From the NCBI GenBank assembly GCA_029210565.1, contig JARGFQ010000013.1, positions 1 through 64,000 of the forward strand: a stretch of 64,000 nucleotides of DNA, in the 5' to 3' direction. A program made the translations under genes and the position numbers. Below, in pieces: positions 7,495-16,756 of the stretch. Within the stretch, counting starts at the first letter, position 1; every line of letters begins with the position of its first letter. A model generated the notes under the pieces. That model saw only the letters and a list, made by a program, of their open reading frames with translations. It did no database searches and was not told where the DNA came from. This stretch comes from Bacteroidales bacterium (lineage in GTDB: Bacteria > Bacteroidota > Bacteroidia > Bacteroidales > VadinHA17).

Positions 7495-8277
7495 ATGAAA
7501 AACCGCATTAACCATCTTTTCGAAACGAAAAAAGAAAATATCCTTTCCGTATATTTTACCGCCGGATTTCCGGAATTAAACAGCACCGTTGAAATTATTC
7601 AGCAACTGGAAAAAAACGGCGTTGACCTCATCGAAATCGGAATCCCTTTTTCCGATCCAACCGCCGACGGGCCAACCATTCAGCGTAGCAGCGAAATCGC
7701 GCTAAAAAACGGAATGAACCTTAACCTGCTTTTTGAGCAATTGCAACACATTCGCAAATCGGTAAATATTCCGCTGATTTTAATGGGATATTTCAACCCG
7801 GTTTATCAGTTTGGCATAACCCGATTTTGTGAGAAATGTGCTGAAATTGGTATTGATGGAACAATACTTCCGGATTTGCCCCTCGATGAATTTGAACAGG
7901 AATACAAACCGGTATTTCAGCAAAATAACCTGCACATTATTTTATTGATTACTCCGCAAACTTCGGAAAAAAGAATTCGCCAAATCGACGAGGCAGGCAC
8001 AGGATTTATTTATATGGTTTCTTCGTCATCAACAACCGGGGCCGGTAAAAAAGTGGAAGATTTTCAACGGAGTTATTTTGAGCGGATTAAAAATTCGAAT
8101 TTGAAAAATCCACAACTTATCGGGTTTGGGATTTCAGATAAAGAAACGTTTGAAAATGCCTGTAAATACGCAAGTGGCGCTATAATTGGAAGTGCATTTG
8201 TAAAATCATTTCAACCCGAATATTCGATAGAAAAATCGGTTTCGGACTTTGTAAAAGGTATAATTTTCGCCCATTAA
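7495..8277 (+). CDS. trpA: Tryptophan synthase alpha chain
   Basis: Splits indole glycerol phosphate to indole, which is channelled to TrpB. Starting at 7495 the protein has 260 residues; E47 in DLIEIGIPFSDP and D58 in TADGP correspond to the known catalytic pair. An ATG at 7474 in the same frame lies inside the repeat copy 3 and would add seven residues not seen in the family; both starts are possible. Last gene of the trp operon. Only a weak hairpin (ATCAAAA/TTTTGAT, near 8305) follows. Confidence 0.95.
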   Translation: MKNRINHLFETKKENILSVYFTAGFPELNSTVEIIQQLEKNGVDLIEIGIPFSDPTADGPTIQRSSEIALKNGMNLNLLFEQLQHIRKSVNIPLILMGYFNPVYQFGITRFCEKCAEIGIDGTILPDLPLDEFEQEYKPVFQQNNLHIILLITPQTSEKRIRQIDEAGTGFIYMVSSSSTTGAGKKVEDFQRSYFERIKNSNLKNPQLIGFGISDKETFENACKYASGAIIGSAFVKSFQPEYSIEKSVSDFVKGIIFAH

Positions 8278-8478
8278 TTTGCGAATAGTTAAAAAAGAAA
8301 AAAATCAAAATCATGTTAAGAAACAGTTTTGATTTCTGTTTCTGTAAACGGCTACAAAACAGCAGAATAATAAAACACCAAAAAGTATTCTATTGTTAAT
8401 TAGTGTTAAACGATATTTTACAACATACTGAAACTCGTTTATCGTTGTTATATTTAAGAACAACAAACCACAAAAAAC

Positions 8479-8676
8479 TTGCACTACTTTGAATATGCGA
8501 AAATTATTTTGCCAAAAGTGAGTTTCAGTAAAGAGTTATTCCGAAAAGAATTAATTAAATGCATTCATTGGGTGGAAGAAGATCAGCTAAATGATTTATA
8601 TGCCTGGTGTTATGACAACTTTAATGAAATTTATCCGGATGTACTTTCTGAAGCTTTTTCGGGAGTCGCAGCATAA
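8479..8676 (+). CDS. Small acidic protein of unknown function
   Basis: A 65-residue frame from a TTG at 8479 (reading MHYFEYAKIILPKVSFSKEL onward), predicted helical, with aromatic and charged residues and no signal peptide or membrane segment. A strong terminator directly after it and a TATATTTA box near 8449-8456 support a real monocistronic gene. I do not recognise a function. The 200 bases before it, from the end of trpA, hold the candidate promoter and nothing else that I see. Confidence 0.6.
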   Translation: MHYFEYAKIILPKVSFSKELFRKELIKCIHWVEEDQLNDLYAWCYDNFNEIYPDVLSEAFSGVAA

Positions 8677-8690
8677 AAAATTATTAACCT

Positions 8691-8716
8691 GGCGGGATAT
8701 TTTCCCGCCATTTTTA
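8691..8716 (+). terminator. Terminator after the small protein gene
   Basis: GGCGGGA, TATT, TCCCGCC (8691-8708) followed by a T-rich tract (ATTTTTATTT). Confidence 0.85.
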
Positions 8717-9065
8717 TTTCCACGCCTATCCGTTTTCGGAAAACAAACAACGTTTATTTAACTACCAACAACGCAAAAATCAGATTTTTGGATTTCGCAT
8801 AAATTACACCACTCTTTATATCCCTCAAAAGGTCATTCGCTGATTTTTTTAAATCCACTTTCTCTCTTTACGTAAGTTTGAATAAAATGTAGAAAAAAGC
8901 CAATAATCAATAACAATTGATTCAAACAATTAAAACATTTTTTACGGGGAAAACGGGGGAAATTTATTCATAAAAAAGCACACCAAATTTTACATAGAAA
9001 TAGTTAAACAGCTTTACAACATTGTAAAAAAAGTGCTAATATCTGACCCGGCTGGCAGATATCCG
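8717..9065. other. Gap without recognisable gene
   Basis: AT-rich DNA from the terminator at 8691 to the hairpin at 9066. No frame of note, no tRNA and no repeat was seen. It should contain the promoter of the receptor gene whose first codons begin at 9146. Confidence 0.5.
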
Positions 9066-9095
9066 ACTCCCGCTTCCCCGGCGGGAGTTTTTTTT
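9066..9095 (+). terminator. Terminator-like hairpin upstream of the receptor fragment
   Basis: ACTCCCGC (9066-9073) and GCGGGAGT (9081-9088) form an eight-pair stem with loop TTCCCCG and an eight-T tract. It lies 50 bases before the ATG at 9146. No gene precedes it closely, so it may be a leader terminator (attenuator) of the receptor gene; no peptide with a telling codon cluster was found before it. Confidence 0.6.
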
Positions 9096-9145
9096 CAAAA
9101 GGAATTAAATGTGAAACCTTGAAGTATTAATTTAAAATTTTATCT

Positions 9146-9272
9146 ATGAAAAAACTACTGTTTATTCTAATGACTTTGTTGGTAGGAACGGGTCCGTTAC
9201 TCGCCCAAACAAAGCAGATCACAGGAAAGGTAACGTCGGCAGATGACGGGTTGCCCATTCCGGGAGCAAAGA
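9146..9272 (+). pseudogene. 5' fragment of a SusC-type TonB-dependent receptor gene, cut off at a sequence join
   Basis: About 43 codons: signal peptide MKKLLFILMTLLVGTGPLLA followed by QTKQITGKVTSADDGLPIPG, the opening of the carboxypeptidase-like regulatory domain that begins SusC-family receptors. The plug and barrel are missing. After ~9272 the sequence changes to the porU promoter and gene, still in one open frame, so automated annotation will fuse the two. The fusion protein is not credible: it would carry a second signal peptide internally. Confidence 0.85.
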
Positions 9273-9285
9273 TAACCTACTTCAC

Positions 9286-9293
9286 TATCTTTG
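9286..9293 (+). promoter_or_regulatory. porU promoter -7 box
   Basis: TATCTTTG, a perfect TAnnTTTG, six bases before the porU ATG at 9299. The matching -33 TTG expected about 20 bases upstream is absent; the nearest TTG (9251) lies in the receptor fragment and is too far away, which fits a sequence join between about 9266 and 9285. Confidence 0.65.
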
Positions 9294-9298
9294 CAGTG

Positions 9299-12200
9299 AT
9301 GAGATTAAAAAGCCTTCTTCTGCTGACAGCAATTCTGCTGCTTACAGTTCGACATGCAGCGGCTGATGGCTATGCACCAGCCTCAGTACTGGGCAGTGGC
9401 ACCTGGATAAAGATCGGGGTCACCGAAGCGGGTGTTTACAGGCTCGACTACTCGAGCATACGGGCAATGGGCATCACCGATCCGGGCAGTGCGGTCCTCT
9501 ACGGCAATAACAATGGCCAGCTCTCATTTTACAACGACGGCAGTGCGCCTGACGATCTGAGAAAGATAGCTGTCCATGTAGAGACAGGCAGTGACGGCAT
9601 CTTCAACGAGGGCGATTACCTGCTCTTTTATGCCGAAGGCACCCACCGGTGGGTTTATGACGATGTTCAGGACACCTACAGGTTCGTGCGGCACTTTTAT
9701 TCAGATACTGCCTGGTATTTCATGACCTCGGAACCAGGCGGGGTTCTCCGGGCTGTCACCGAGCCCCCCCCCTCACAAACGGTGAGCAGGTCATCACAGG
9801 CTACGGATGTAGCCTTCCGCCATGAGACAGAAGCTGTGAACCTTATCAGGTCAGGAAGGGAGTGGTACCAGCAGGTGGTGCCGGGAACACAGAATAACAT
9901 CAGTCCGGGTTTTGCTGACCTACTCCCGGAGGAAAAGATCAGGTACCGGGTAAGGGTGCTGGGACGGTCAGACAGCGGCAGCGCCTTCTCCCTGAAACAG
10001 GGAGCCGAAGAGCTGAACAGGATTGACGTCCCCGCTATCAATATGACCGACCTGAACGGCATCTTTGCATCCGTCGCCACTGTCACCGACTCCTGCCTGC
10101 CCGACTCGCCGGCGCCCTCGTTCAGCCTGACATGGTCCTCTGCCGGCAACCCGGCAGCAACAGGTTACATTGATTACGTCGACTTCCAGGCCAGGGCCGT
10201 GCTGCAGTACCGGGCCAGGCAACTCTTCATAAGCGACACCAGGTCGGTAGCAACAGGCGGGGTCACCCGCTTCACGGTCGGAGGATCCTCTTCCCTGAAA
10301 GTATGGGACGTAACCAATCCTTTTGCCCCCAGGATCATACAGACCTCACAAGCATCAGGCAGCACAATCTATACTGCCGCCACCGACACACTGAGAAAAT
10401 TCGTGGCCTTTGAAGCCGCGAGCCTGAAGAATCCGGTCGCTGAGGCAGTTGCGGTGCCGAACCAGGACCTTCACGCACTTGCCCCTGCCGATATGATCAT
10501 CGTCACCCACCCCCTGTTTGAGTCTCATGCCAGGAAACTGGCAGATCTGCATATGGCAGATGACGGAACAACATCCATTCTTGTCACTCCAGGGCAGATT
10601 TACAACGAGTTTTCCGGGGGCATCCCCGATGCTGCCGCAATAAGGAATTTCGTGAGGATGATCCGTGACAGGGGTGCCGGATCGACTTCGCCACTGAGGT
10701 ACCTGCTGCTCTTCGGCGACGGGTCATACGACAACAAGACAGCTCCCCCCGGAAACACCGCCTTCATACCCACATGGCAGTCGACCAACTCCCACGCCGG
10801 GGTGCTCTCCTTCACCTCCGACGATTTTTACGGGCTTCTTGACGACGGTGAGGGTGAGGCTGAGGGTCTTCTTGACATCGGCATCGGCAGGCTGCCAGCT
10901 GCCGACACCGCCGCGGCGGGTATGATGGTGAGAAAGATAGCCTCATACATGAGCAGTGCCACGATGGGCTCCTGGCGCAACGTACTTTGTCTTGTAGCCG
11001 ATGATGAAGACTCCAATCTCCATATGAATGATGCTGAAGGACTGGCATCCACGGCTGCCGCGGCGGCACCTTCGATCATGACTGAGAAGATTTATCTTGA
11101 CTCCTACCGCCAGGTGACAACGGTGACTGGAAGCTCCTACCCTGATGCGGTCAGGGCTGTTGATGACCGCATGGAGGCAGGCTGCCTGATCATGAACTAT
11201 GTGGGTCACGGGAATGAGACAGGACTGGCACATGAGAGGGTCATCAGGACTGACAACATCAACTCATGGGAGAACTACGGCATGCTTCCGCTCTTCATCA
11301 CTGCCACATGCGAATTCTCAAGGTTTGACGATGTGGATATCAGCCAGGGCACGGGACTCGTCTCGGCAAAGACCTCGGCAGGGGAGATGGTGCTGCTCAA
11401 TCCCCACGGGGGAGCGATAGCACTCATGAGCACCACAAGGGTTGTCTATTCGGCCCCCAACTACATCCTGAACCGCAATATATACGACTATGCCTTTGCC
11501 ACAGCACCGGACGGCCGTTCCATGAGGTTGGGCGACATCATCAGGCTGGCAAAGGTCAATGCCGGAACAGGGATGAACAAACGCAACTTCCTGCTACTCG
11601 GCGACCCGGCACTGCGACTTGCCTGGCCCGTGCAGGGAAGGGCGGTCACCGACAGCATCAACGGTCTCTCCGTTGAATTCGCCACGGACACCCTCAAGGC
11701 GCTGTCGTCAGTTACAGTCAGCGGCCACCTGGAAGATAATGAGGGCAACCTGCTGAATAGCTTCAACGGCACGGTATGGCCAACCGTCCTTGACAAGAGC
11801 AGCCATGTAACCACCCTCGCCAATGACGGCGGCACCCCGATGACCTACCCCGTTGCCGGCAATATTCTTTTCAGGGGTACAGCCACTGTCACAGAGGGGA
11901 GGTTCAGCTTCTCGTTCATGGTTCCTCTTGATATAAATTACTCCTTTGGCAAGGGGAGCATCATCTACTATGCCTGTGACGAAACCAGTGACCTCAACGG
12001 CAGCTTCAGCGAGATCACCGTGGGTGGTTTTTCAGATATTAACAGCAATGATACCGAAGGTCCCGTCATACGGCTCTTCATGAATGACACTCTCTTCAAC
12101 GACGGTGGCATTACTGATACCTCTCCCACGCTGCTGGCACTGCTCTCCGACGAGTCGGGCATCAACGCCACCGGCACCGGCATAGGGCATGACATCATAG

Positions 12201-12709
12201 CCTGGCTGGATGATGATATGGCGAATGCGGTGGTGCTCAACAGCCTGTACCGCTCAGATGTCGGTACACACAATGCCGGCAGCCTCTCCTACCCCATGAT
12301 CATTACCGGCAAGGGTAAACACACCCTGTCGCTGCGGGCGTGGGACAACCTGAATAACCCGTCGGTAGCTACCCTGGACTTCGTGGTTGTGACTGACGGT
12401 CTCTTCAGGCTCACTGACCTGCTTGCCTTTCCCAATCCGGCTGCCGGAGATGTCAAATTCGCTGCCGGGCATAACAGACCCGGAACGGAGATGGATGTGA
12501 CAATCACAATATTCAACAGCAGTGGCAGCAGCGTACGTGTACTGCGAGAAAAAACATTTACTGCCGGTTATGCATTGCCTGACATACCGTGGGACGGCTG
12601 TGACGCGAAGGGCAGCAGACTGGCCCGCGGGCTCTACCTGTGGAGGGCAGAAGCCGTTACTTCCGAAGGCGAAAAAAGCACGGCCACAGGACGCATCATC
12701 ATTTTGTGA
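9299..12709 (+). CDS. porU: Type IX secretion system sortase PorU
   Basis: Outer-surface gingipain-family (C25) peptidase that removes the C-terminal sorting tail of type IX cargo and attaches the cargo to lipid. With the start at 9299 it has 1,136 residues: signal peptide MRLKSLLLLTAILLLTV, a long N-terminal beta region, the C25 domain with His637 in YVGHG and Cys671 in TATCEFSRFDD, and a C-terminal FlgD-like/tail domain (FPNPAAG to RGLYLWRAE). Followed by porV and ispF, a common Bacteroidota order. A run of nine C at 9764-9772 codes for EPPPS and is intact here. The open frame continues upstream into a receptor fragment, which should not be included. Confidence 0.93.
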   Translation: MRLKSLLLLTAILLLTVRHAAADGYAPASVLGSGTWIKIGVTEAGVYRLDYSSIRAMGITDPGSAVLYGNNNGQLSFYNDGSAPDDLRKIAVHVETGSDGIFNEGDYLLFYAEGTHRWVYDDVQDTYRFVRHFYSDTAWYFMTSEPGGVLRAVTEPPPSQTVSRSSQATDVAFRHETEAVNLIRSGREWYQQVVPGTQNNISPGFADLLPEEKIRYRVRVLGRSDSGSAFSLKQGAEELNRIDVPAINMTDLNGIFASVATVTDSCLPDSPAPSFSLTWSSAGNPAATGYIDYVDFQARAVLQYRARQLFISDTRSVATGGVTRFTVGGSSSLKVWDVTNPFAPRIIQTSQASGSTIYTAATDTLRKFVAFEAASLKNPVAEAVAVPNQDLHALAPADMIIVTHPLFESHARKLADLHMADDGTTSILVTPGQIYNEFSGGIPDAAAIRNFVRMIRDRGAGSTSPLRYLLLFGDGSYDNKTAPPGNTAFIPTWQSTNSHAGVLSFTSDDFYGLLDDGEGEAEGLLDIGIGRLPAADTAAAGMMVRKIASYMSSATMGSWRNVLCLVADDEDSNLHMNDAEGLASTAAAAAPSIMTEKIYLDSYRQVTTVTGSSYPDAVRAVDDRMEAGCLIMNYVGHGNETGLAHERVIRTDNINSWENYGMLPLFITATCEFSRFDDVDISQGTGLVSAKTSAGEMVLLNPHGGAIALMSTTRVVYSAPNYILNRNIYDYAFATAPDGRSMRLGDIIRLAKVNAGTGMNKRNFLLLGDPALRLAWPVQGRAVTDSINGLSVEFATDTLKALSSVTVSGHLEDNEGNLLNSFNGTVWPTVLDKSSHVTTLANDGGTPMTYPVAGNILFRGTATVTEGRFSFSFMVPLDINYSFGKGSIIYYACDETSDLNGSFSEITVGGFSDINSNDTEGPVIRLFMNDTLFNDGGITDTSPTLLALLSDESGINATGTGIGHDIIAWLDDDMANAVVLNSLYRSDVGTHNAGSLSYPMIITGKGKHTLSLRAWDNLNNPSVATLDFVVVTDGLFRLTDLLAFPNPAAGDVKFAAGHNRPGTEMDVTITIFNSSGSSVRVLREKTFTAGYALPDIPWDGCDAKGSRLARGLYLWRAEAVTSEGEKSTATGRIIIL

Positions 12710-12741
12710 GACAACACAATAACTCACCGTTTTTTTTGTTT

Positions 12742-12749
12742 TATATTTG
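12742..12749 (+). promoter_or_regulatory. porV promoter -7 box
   Basis: TATATTTG matches TAnnTTTG, 25 bases before the porV ATG. No clear -33 TTG at the right spacing. Confidence 0.45.
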
Positions 12750-12774
12750 CACGAAATCTTGAAACCCACATATA

Positions 12775-13941
12775 ATGAAAAGCAAGACGCTGACAATAAG
12801 CATACTACTTATTCTGTTTGCATTTAATATACCCATGACGGCACAGGAAGATGACCCCTATAACGTCATCCAGACCGCTGTCCCCTTTCTTTCCATTGCG
12901 CCTGATTCACGTGCCGGGGCCCTCGGCGATGCCGGAGTGGCTACTTCTCCTGATATCTTCAGCATGCACTGGAACCCTGCCAAATATGCCTTCATTGACG
13001 GCAACGGAGGTTTCGGAATGTCATATTCACCGTGGCTCAGAGCCCTGGTGCCGGACATAAACCTGGCTTACCTGACCGGCTATTACAGGCTTGACAGCAG
13101 ACAGGTGCTCGCCGGTAGCCTGATGTATTCATCTCTGGGGGAGATACAGTTCACAAATGATTACGGTGAATACCAAAACAAGTTTAATCCGAATGAATTT
13201 TCCGTTGACCTCGCCTATTCGCGCCTATTCTCACAGCACTGGTCTGGAGGCGTGGCACTCAGATTCATCTATTCAAACATAACCGGCGGCATGATGGTCG
13301 GCAGCACAGAGACAAAAGCAGGCACCGCATTTGCTGCCGATGCATCGGCATACTACACCAATGATCTTAAGCTCGGATCCAAAACCGGCAGTATATCTGC
13401 AGGCCTGAACCTGTCGAACATCGGCTCCAAGATGAGTTACACCTCCGATGTAGATCCCGACTTTATTCCCATAAACATGAGGCTCGGGACAACCTTTTCC
13501 GTTGATCTTGACAAATACAATATTATATCCGTCTCTTTCGACCTTAATAAACTGCTGGTGCCTACTCCTCCTACATATGATCCCGAGAGCGGTGAGATCA
13601 TAGAAGGAAGAGACCCCAACGTCTCAGTACCGGTAGCGATATTCCAATCTTTCTACGACGCCCCCGGAGGGTTCAGCGAGGAGATAAAGGAATTTGCCCA
13701 GTCAGTGGGCGTAGAGTACTGGTACAACCAGCAGTTTGCTCTTCGGGCAGGCTATTTCAACGAGTCGCAGATGAAGGGCAACAAAAAATACTTTACTGTC
13801 GGCGCCGGCTTCAGGCTGAGTGTCTTCTCACTCGACTTTTCTTACCTGATGCCATTCACGCAGAACAATCCTCTTGCCCGCACCCTCAGGTTCTCTCTAG
13901 GTTTTGAGTTCGACTCGCTGCGCAACCTGAGCCAGAAGTAA
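12775..13941 (+). CDS. porV: Type IX secretion outer membrane protein PorV
   Basis: Outer membrane beta-barrel of the FadL-like fold that shuttles type IX cargo from the translocon to PorU. The 388 residues have a signal peptide ending PMTAQ, then the family opening NVIQTAVPFLSIAPDSRAGA and LGDAGVATSPDIFSMHWNPA, and alternating barrel strands ending in RFSLGFEFD. Sixty-five bases behind porU with its own -7 box. Both members of the attachment complex are therefore present together. Confidence 0.93.
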   Translation: MKSKTLTISILLILFAFNIPMTAQEDDPYNVIQTAVPFLSIAPDSRAGALGDAGVATSPDIFSMHWNPAKYAFIDGNGGFGMSYSPWLRALVPDINLAYLTGYYRLDSRQVLAGSLMYSSLGEIQFTNDYGEYQNKFNPNEFSVDLAYSRLFSQHWSGGVALRFIYSNITGGMMVGSTETKAGTAFAADASAYYTNDLKLGSKTGSISAGLNLSNIGSKMSYTSDVDPDFIPINMRLGTTFSVDLDKYNIISVSFDLNKLLVPTPPTYDPESGEIIEGRDPNVSVPVAIFQSFYDAPGGFSEEIKEFAQSVGVEYWYNQQFALRAGYFNESQMKGNKKYFTVGAGFRLSVFSLDFSYLMPFTQNNPLARTLRFSLGFEFDSLRNLSQK

Positions 13942-13945
13942 ACTG

Positions 13946-14446
13946 ATGACACTGCATCAGCGGATAGGACAGGGCATCGACTTCCACCGTCTTGAGGAGG
14001 GCCGTGAGCTATGGCTCGGCGGCGTCCGCATCAGCTCCCCAAAAGGGTGCGTGGCCCATTCTGACGGCGACGTCCTTATCCATGCCGTATGTGACGCACT
14101 GCTCGGCGCTGCCGGCCTGAATGACATCGGCACCCATTTCCCTGACACCTCCGAAGAGTTCAGGGGCATCGACAGCAAGATACTGCTCAAGCGTACGGTG
14201 CAGATGGTCACCGGCAAGGGTTACAGGATTGCAAACATCGATAGCACGATATGCCTGGAGGCGCCAAAGCTGGCTCCTTATATTACCGCCATGCGCACCA
14301 CCATGGCCTCCGTAGCCGGCATCTCACCCGATGCTGTCACCGTCAAGGCCACCACCACCGAGAAGATGGGCTTCACCGGCCGCGGTGAGGGAATAGTGGC
14401 GATGGCTGTCTGCCTGCTCACCGACCTGATCCCTGATAATATATAA
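13946..14446 (+). CDS. ispF: 2-C-methyl-D-erythritol 2,4-cyclodiphosphate synthase
   Basis: Cyclises CDP-methylerythritol phosphate in the non-mevalonate isoprenoid pathway. The 166 residues carry D12 and H14 (GIDFH) and H46 (DVLIHA) as zinc ligands and GFTGRGEGI near the C-terminus. It begins 4 bases after the porV stop and is probably cotranscribed with porU-porV. Confidence 0.95.
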   Translation: MTLHQRIGQGIDFHRLEEGRELWLGGVRISSPKGCVAHSDGDVLIHAVCDALLGAAGLNDIGTHFPDTSEEFRGIDSKILLKRTVQMVTGKGYRIANIDSTICLEAPKLAPYITAMRTTMASVAGISPDAVTVKATTTEKMGFTGRGEGIVAMAVCLLTDLIPDNI

Positions 14447-14477
14447 GTCTGAAAGTCGAAAGTCACCCTCCTTCGCC

Positions 14478-14520
14478 AAGGCTTCGGACTGCGTCCGACG
14501 GAGTCGGAGGGCAGGAAAAC
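14478..14520. repeat. Dispersed intergenic repeat, copy A
   Basis: Contains the palindrome TCGGAC, TGC, GTCCGA and the block GACGGAGTCGGAGG followed by GCAGGAAA. An inverted copy lies at 46246-46290, matching at 30 of 33 core positions by my count. Flanked on the left by GAAAGTCGAAAGTC. Confidence 0.75.
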
Positions 14521-14558
14521 CGAAAGATCCGACGGACTGAAAAGCTGATATTCTGCTC

Positions 14559-14579
14559 TTAATTCTTAATTCTTAATTC
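14559..14579. repeat. Heptamer tandem repeat (TTAATTC)x3
   Basis: Three perfect TTAATTC units. On the minus strand the first TAA is the hutU stop codon, so the array begins at the end of that gene. Confidence 0.8.
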
Positions 14580-16594
14580 TTATCACTACTACTTATTGCC
14601 TTCTCTATCAGCATATCATCCGCCACTGACGGCATAGTGACCACCAGTCCGGGTGCACGTTCCATCTCCCTGGTTATTGCCGCCACGGCCCCGCTGTTCC
14701 TGGCCCAGCTGCGGCGTGCCAGTCCGTTGGTCACATCCCACATGAGCATGCTCTTCAGGCGGCGTGATGCTTCCGGCGTGCCGTCGAGCACCATTCCGAA
14801 GCCCCCGTTTATCACCTCTCCCCAGCCTACACCGCCGCCGTTATGGAGTGAAACCCATGTGGCGCCGCGGAAGGAGTCGCCGATCACATTCTGAACCGCC
14901 ATGTCCGCGGTGAAACGTGAACCGTCGTAGATGTTCGCGGTCTCCCTGAAGGGCGAGTCGGTTCCCGACACGTCATGATGATCGCGTCCGATGACTATGA
15001 GAGCGCTGACGTGGCCTGCAGCAACCGCCTCGTTGAATGCCTCCGCAATACGTGTCCTGCCGCGGGCATCGGCATAGAGGATGCGCGCCTGTGAGCCCAC
15101 GACCAGCCTGTTGTGCCCGGCCTCACGTATCCAGTGAATATTGTCAGACATCTGCTGCCGGATATCATCTGGTGAATCGTTGAGAAGCCTCTCCAGCGTT
15201 GCGGCAGCTATGGCATCGGTTTTTGCGAGGTCGGCAGGATCTCCCGAGCAGCAGACCCACCGGAAGGGCCCGAAGCCATAGTCAAAGCAAATGGGACCCA
15301 TGATATCCTCAACATAGGAGGGGTAACGGAACCCTCCCCTGCCATCTGTTATCTCTGCCCCGGCACGTGAAGACTCAAGCAGGAAGGCATTACCGTAATC
15401 GAAGAAATAGGTTCCGCTTGAGGCATGCCTGTTTATGGCGTCAACCTGCCGGCGGAGTGAGGCCTGTACCAGGCTGCGGAACCTGTCGGGGTCCTCCGCC
15501 ATCATCCGGTTGGACTCATCAAAGGTCAGGCCGACAGGATAATATCCACCAGACCATGGGTTGTGCAGCGAGGTCTGGTCAGAGCCGATGTCAGCCCATA
15601 GACCCTCCTCGGCGAACTTCTCCCAGAGTTCCACAATATTGCCATGATATGCCAGGGAGACCACCTCCCCGGAGCGGCACGCAGCTCTAGCACGTTCAGC
15701 CAGGTGATAAAGGTCATCGTGCACCTCATCAACCCACCCCTGGGCATAGCGTGTCTCAATGGCCTTGCGGTTCACCTCGGCAATGACCGAGACTACCCCT
15801 GCTATATTACCGGCCTTGGGCTGAGCACCCGACATGCCTCCCAGTCCTGATGAGATGAACAGCCTGCTTTGCCGTGTGGTGTCATCAGCCGGCTTAAGGC
15901 GGCGGGCGGCGTTCAGCAGGGTGATGGTGGTACCGTGGACTATCCCCTGGGGTCCTATGTACATATATGAGCCTGCGGTCATCTGGCCATACTGCGACAC
16001 CCCCAGGGCGTTAAACCTCTCCCAGTGATCCTGCGATGAGTAGTTGGGGATGACCATCCCGTTGGTAACCACCACCCTCGGAGCATCGGGATGCGAAGGG
16101 AACAGTCCCAGGGGATGACCGGAATACATTACAAGCGTCTGGCTGTCGTTCATCTCCGACAGGTATTTCATGGTGAGCCTGTACTGGGCCCAGTTCTGGA
16201 AAACGGAACCGTTGCCCCCGTATGTTATCAGCTCGTGGGGGTGCTGTGCCACCCGTGGATCGAGGTTATTTGTTATCATCAGCATGATCGCGGCGGCGTG
16301 AACCGACCTGTGAGGGTACTCACCGAGGGGTCTGGCCTTCATCTCATACGAAGGTCTGTAACGGTACATGTAGATACGACCGTAATCACGCAGCTCGGCA
16401 GCGAACTCCGGAGCCAGCACATCGTGTAACTGCGGGGGGAAATACCTCAGCGCATTACGCAGGGCTAGCCTCTTCTCTTCAGTTGTAAGCACGTCACGCC
16501 GCCGCGGTGCATGGTTGACAGCCGGATCATAAGGCTGCAATTCTGGCAGTGAGACGGGAATGCCCCGGGATACCTCTTTTTTAAAATTGTCCAT
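14573..16594 (-). CDS. hutU: Urocanate hydratase
   Basis: NAD-dependent enzyme that hydrates urocanate to imidazolone propionate in histidine degradation. The 673-residue length is that of the long Bacteroidota form. Seen motifs: ITYGGNGSVFQNWAQ, the NAD-binding SSGLGGMSGAQPKAG, FDYGNAF, GPFRWVCCSGDP (containing the conserved Cys), and SLHNGGGVGWGE. No other hut gene is in the window, so the rest of the pathway must lie elsewhere. Base composition matches its neighbours. Confidence 0.95.
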   Translation of the reverse strand: MDNFKKEVSRGIPVSLPELQPYDPAVNHAPRRRDVLTTEEKRLALRNALRYFPPQLHDVLAPEFAAELRDYGRIYMYRYRPSYEMKARPLGEYPHRSVHAAAIMLMITNNLDPRVAQHPHELITYGGNGSVFQNWAQYRLTMKYLSEMNDSQTLVMYSGHPLGLFPSHPDAPRVVVTNGMVIPNYSSQDHWERFNALGVSQYGQMTAGSYMYIGPQGIVHGTTITLLNAARRLKPADDTTRQSRLFISSGLGGMSGAQPKAGNIAGVVSVIAEVNRKAIETRYAQGWVDEVHDDLYHLAERARAACRSGEVVSLAYHGNIVELWEKFAEEGLWADIGSDQTSLHNPWSGGYYPVGLTFDESNRMMAEDPDRFRSLVQASLRRQVDAINRHASSGTYFFDYGNAFLLESSRAGAEITDGRGGFRYPSYVEDIMGPICFDYGFGPFRWVCCSGDPADLAKTDAIAAATLERLLNDSPDDIRQQMSDNIHWIREAGHNRLVVGSQARILYADARGRTRIAEAFNEAVAAGHVSALIVIGRDHHDVSGTDSPFRETANIYDGSRFTADMAVQNVIGDSFRGATWVSLHNGGGVGWGEVINGGFGMVLDGTPEASRRLKSMLMWDVTNGLARRSWARNSGAVAAITREMERAPGLVVTMPSVADDMLIEKAISSSDKN

Positions 16595-16704
16595 GACATA
16601 ATATTAAACCAAACAAACAAACTTAATTAAAAACAGCTGACTTTAAACAGGTGCGGGAAATCGACGACCCCGTCCCGATTTATAGAGGAAAGATAATAAA
16701 ATGC

Positions 16705-16732
16705 GCAGAGACGCCTGCTAAAACGTCTCTGC
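16705..16732. repeat. GCAGAGACG hairpin
   Basis: GCAGAGACG (16705-16713) and CGTCTCTGC (16724-16732) form a nine-pair stem with a ten-base loop. It lies downstream of the zinc-ribbon gene (minus strand) and upstream of hutU; it may act as a terminator or be a member of a dispersed hairpin family. No T-run follows. Confidence 0.6.
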
Positions 16733-16756
16733 TAAAGTCATCAAAAAGTATGTTGT

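Noticed and set aside
9036..9095. Amino-acid attenuator before the SusC-type fragment
   Set aside because: The hairpin and T-run are real, but no leader peptide with a cluster of one amino acid was found, so it is listed only as a terminator-like element.
9146..12709. A single 1,187-residue SusC-PorU fusion protein
   Set aside because: It would have a second signal peptide at residue 52, and a promoter box plus a normal porU start lie inside it. A sequence join explains it better.
12254..12796. 180-residue open frame opposite the end of porU
   Set aside because: Covers the porU tail and the porV promoter; no family likeness.
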